Assembly: GCA_039566865.1 (NCBI GenBank)
Contig: CM076956.1
Coordinates: 11,605,511 to 11,669,510, forward strand
DNA length: 64,000 bases
Direction of reading: 5' to 3'
Source of the DNA: Aurelia coerulea
Taxonomy: Eukaryota; Cnidaria; Scyphozoa; Semaeostomeae; Ulmaridae
The notes under the pieces: model-generated
Told to the model about the DNA's origin: nothing
What the model saw: the letters and a program-made list of their open reading frames with translations, nothing else
Database searches by the model: none
Translations under genes and position numbers: made by a program
In this document: piece after piece, positions 61,861 to 64,000 of the stretch
Layout of the letters: every line of letters begins with the position of its first letter
How positions within the stretch are numbered: the first letter of the stretch is position 1

Positions 61861-62473
61861 AAAAACTGAGAAGCTAAGCATATCGAGCGTGTTCTGGTCC
61901 TTCCTCCCGATGTGACCACACCTCGTGATTTCTTCGGCCTGGAATTTCAGAGAGTTGGAAACTCTCTTCACTCTTCGTAGCAGGTTGACAGGCGGGAACT
62001 CGAACCCCGGGGGGGGGGGGGGGGGCACTTGGTCTACGAAAATATTGGAAGTGCCGGTGGAAAATCTGAAAGAGCACCCTGTGTCGGAGTAAAATTCCTG
62101 AAAATGATACCCTGTCCCAGAGTAAAATTTTAATAACAATATCCTGTTCTTGAGTTTCTTCATACAAAATTGTAAGCTGCCCCGGAAATTTGATAGAAAT
62201 CTGTCAGAAAATGCGGGAATGTTGCTATCCAAACGATTTAAATCACACTCAGAGTGCCAATGGCTTGCAACGACCTTATGGAGTCAACTACAGCAAATAT
62301 GGACCCTGTCATGGAGCCAACTATACAAAAGTGATACCCTACCCCGGAGTAGGAATGTAAAAAGGTTACCCTGTTCAGCGACACGTCCCTGTACGGTAAA
62401 ATATATGAGTGCCCCCCGGGACTCGAACCACCAACCCTCAGATTGGTGCCATCCCCGCTGAGCTTTTGATTAT
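61861..62473 (-). mobile_element. tRNA-like-headed SINE, interrupted by a G-capped element
   Basis: On the minus strand a tRNA-like head is visible: AAGCTCAGCGGGG (A-box-like), ACCAATCTGAGGGTTGGT (anticodon-arm-like) and GGTTCGAGTCC (perfect B box). The body resumes after the insertion (CCCGCCTGTCAACC, then AATCACGAGGTGTGGTCACA and GGAAGGACCAGAACACG) and ends near a short T/A-rich tract. A functional tRNA is excluded because there is no acceptor stem. Confidence 0.6.
62007..62420. mobile_element. G-run-capped element with 9-bp target duplication in a SINE B box
   Basis: The ends are CCGGGGGG...GGCACTTGG and TATATGAGTGCCCCCCGGG. ACTCGAACC flanks both sides (61998-62006 and 62421-62429), duplicating part of the SINE B box. 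The interior holds diverged GATACCCTGTCCCAGAGTAA-like units about every 35-45 bp. It is the most diverged complete copy of the family. Confidence 0.75.
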
Positions 62474-62496
62474 AGTATGCTAGCTTGGACACTTAC

Positions 62497-64000
62497 CGGA
62501 TCTCTAATAGCGTGAGGCCTTTGTGTTCGCATCAGTCTTACAGTTTGGAAAACATCAACAACTCCTTCTAACTTCAGCCTTTCGATGCAAAACATAATTG
62601 CACAAATGGTCCCACTGCGGCCACAACCATCACTAGAAATAAAGAGAACCATCAGCAAGATCTGTGTTAGAAATTGATACAAATTAGAAATAGTAGAAGC
62701 ACAGTGGCATGTGGTAACTCTAAAGAACGTCTCAGGCGCCCTGTGTCCCAAATACGTAGATGAACAGGGCTCCAAAATATGTTTTCCTGCCTGGTAGAAA
62801 GCCAAGCACCATCTAAACCAGGGCATGAAAACCCACCCGACCATGTGACCGGTCGGTCGCGGGAAATTTTTCAGTCGCAATTTGCTGCAGGAAAATTTTC
62901 AAAATATATCCTGTTCATTCATGCTCTGATGCTTATTTGTTCGTAAAAAACGAACAAGGTAATATACGAATTCCAGCAAAATTAGCTGTATTGTTTCTCA
63001 ATAACCAGTTATATTTGCAGTGTAACAACAAATATAAGATCTGAACCCAATAACAGTATTTTCTGTGTTTCGGTTCAAAGATATTTCAGATCCAATATCT
63101 CACAAATACTATGCAGATAGGGATTAAAAAAACGATCATTGGGAACCTCTAAAACTTGACTTCTTTTCGAGAAAGCTGGACGATCTAATTCTTCTATGCT
63201 TGCAGGAAATTTAGGTATGATTTATCTCCGGTCGCAGGAAGAAAAACATTTTTGCATGCCCTGAATTCTAAACCTTCCTTTGAAAGTTTATGACACAGGT
63301 GCTATAATATTTTTGCTCTAACCTAATACAGTTTGTAAATACTTTCATTGGGAAACAAACAAACCATATTTCTTTTCATTTTGAATATATACCGTATACC
63401 AATTCTTATTAATCAACCAGCTCTTATTATTGACACACTCATTTAGGAAGAAAGCATGCTGCAAATGCACAAAACATTATCAGATTGATTTATTTTGTTA
63501 GCAATTTAAACATGATTTCAACCGTTCACAAGAAGGAAATTAACTATTCGTATCCTTCTATCCGCACTAAACTGGGTACAGTCATCCATACAAAGTTGAA
63601 ATAAATCCGAGCGAAAACTCGTGTGGCATCGTGTAAATGCTTAAGTCGTGCAAATTTTGAGGCTACCTTATTTTTGTTGCATCTAGATTTATTCTCTCAT
63701 GGTGGGCCCTTTTCGTTAGGACAAGAGGGGTGAAAGGGACACCATAAAAGCTGGAGAGCACTCTAAATCTAATTTCAAGTTAACGTTTGCTCAAATCAGA
63801 TGTCATGTAAGATTTGCGATAACGCAAATTATTCATGCAAACACTTGAATTGTTGTTATTCGTAGGAATTTTCACGTGAAATCTTATCTCAAACAGACTA
63901 TAAAGCCTGGATCCCAACCTGCAGTGGACAGCCATAGATCCATTTCCAGTCATTTGTTGCGTTCGTTCCATCTGTTTAATCATATCAATGACATAAGTTG
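62497..64000 (-). CDS. Receptor-type protein tyrosine phosphatase domain, partial (two exons)
   Basis: Exon A: 64000 (window edge) to 63919, reading YVIDMIKQMERTQQMTGNGS and MAVHC. Exon B: 62632-62497, reading SDGCGRSGTICAIMFCIERL then KLEGVVDVFQTVRLMRTQRP and HAIRDP. The junction CACTGCAG|T joins in phase to give the signature HC-x5-R loop as HCSDGCGRSG, with the nucleophile Cys and Arg present. DVFQTV...LRTQRP is typical of receptor PTP catalytic domains (LAR or alpha/epsilon class, often the second domain). The usual HCSAGxGRTG has Ala and Thr where this has Asp and Ser. The exon A donor (GTTGGG) is unusual, while that of exon B is GTAAGT. N-terminal exons lie beyond the window, and the next 3' exon was not found. 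Confidence 0.85.
62633..63918. other. Phosphatase intron
   Basis: This is the intron between phosphatase exons A and B. I see no transposon ends or exons. Short frames show no domains. Confidence 0.6.

Noticed and set aside
62421..62473. tRNA gene suggested by a perfect B box
   Set aside because: There is no acceptor stem or complete D arm, and the continuation is a SINE body.

Overview
The window is AT-rich, intron-rich animal DNA. Orthologues of animal genes (hydroxypyruvate isomerase HYI, RWDD3/RSUME, a receptor-type tyrosine phosphatase) sit among dense, young transposable elements of kinds I associate with cnidarians, probably an anthozoan (coral or sea anemone). The organism call is inference from repeat style and LINE protein wording, not proven by any marker.

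Genes. (1) 262-2497, minus: one large exon for an acidic, unrecognised protein with about eight copies of a SYSIEFL-like motif. (2) 15424-16221, minus: RWDD3-like protein, probably continuing in a further exon. (3) 21017-35155, minus: a nine-exon HYI gene rebuilt splice site by splice site (279 aa). Its last exon is duplicated in a 100-bp tandem repeat, giving two possible C-termini. (4) 26339-29031, plus, inside a HYI intron: a Tc1-type DD34E transposase gene with two phase-0 introns, giving a 342-aa product with an intact catalytic triad. (5) 39649-57155, minus: a complete 11-exon gene for an unrecognised 382-aa coiled-coil protein. (6) 62497-64000, minus: two adjacent exons of a tyrosine phosphatase domain, running off the window.

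Mobile DNA. A CR1/L2-like LINE (about 47832-54052) carries an esterase remnant, a 10-residue proline-rich minisatellite, a 2A-like motif, a PHD-like finger, an endonuclease and a reverse transcriptase. It sits inside a palindromic MITE and is itself interrupted by another LINE fragment. A second 5'-truncated LINE (30571-32257) has a clean 12-bp target duplication. A SINE at 10527-10794 has a tRNA-like A box joined to a 5S rRNA-like segment. Palindromic TA-flanked MITEs with CCGGGTGTCCC ends occur repeatedly.

Most unusual pattern: several element families have short conserved caps but interiors made of degenerate short tandem motifs. They include G-run-capped elements with 8-9 bp target duplications (8850, 16493, 38989, 62007), a TAAGAAAC/TAAGAAT family, an ACAAGGC family, and a family ending in CCCCGTTTACACGATACCG. 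Two large inverted repeats (35395/38041 and 43462/44065) flank or lie within genes. Roughly half the sequence is intron or intergenic DNA in which I see only such repeats or nothing.
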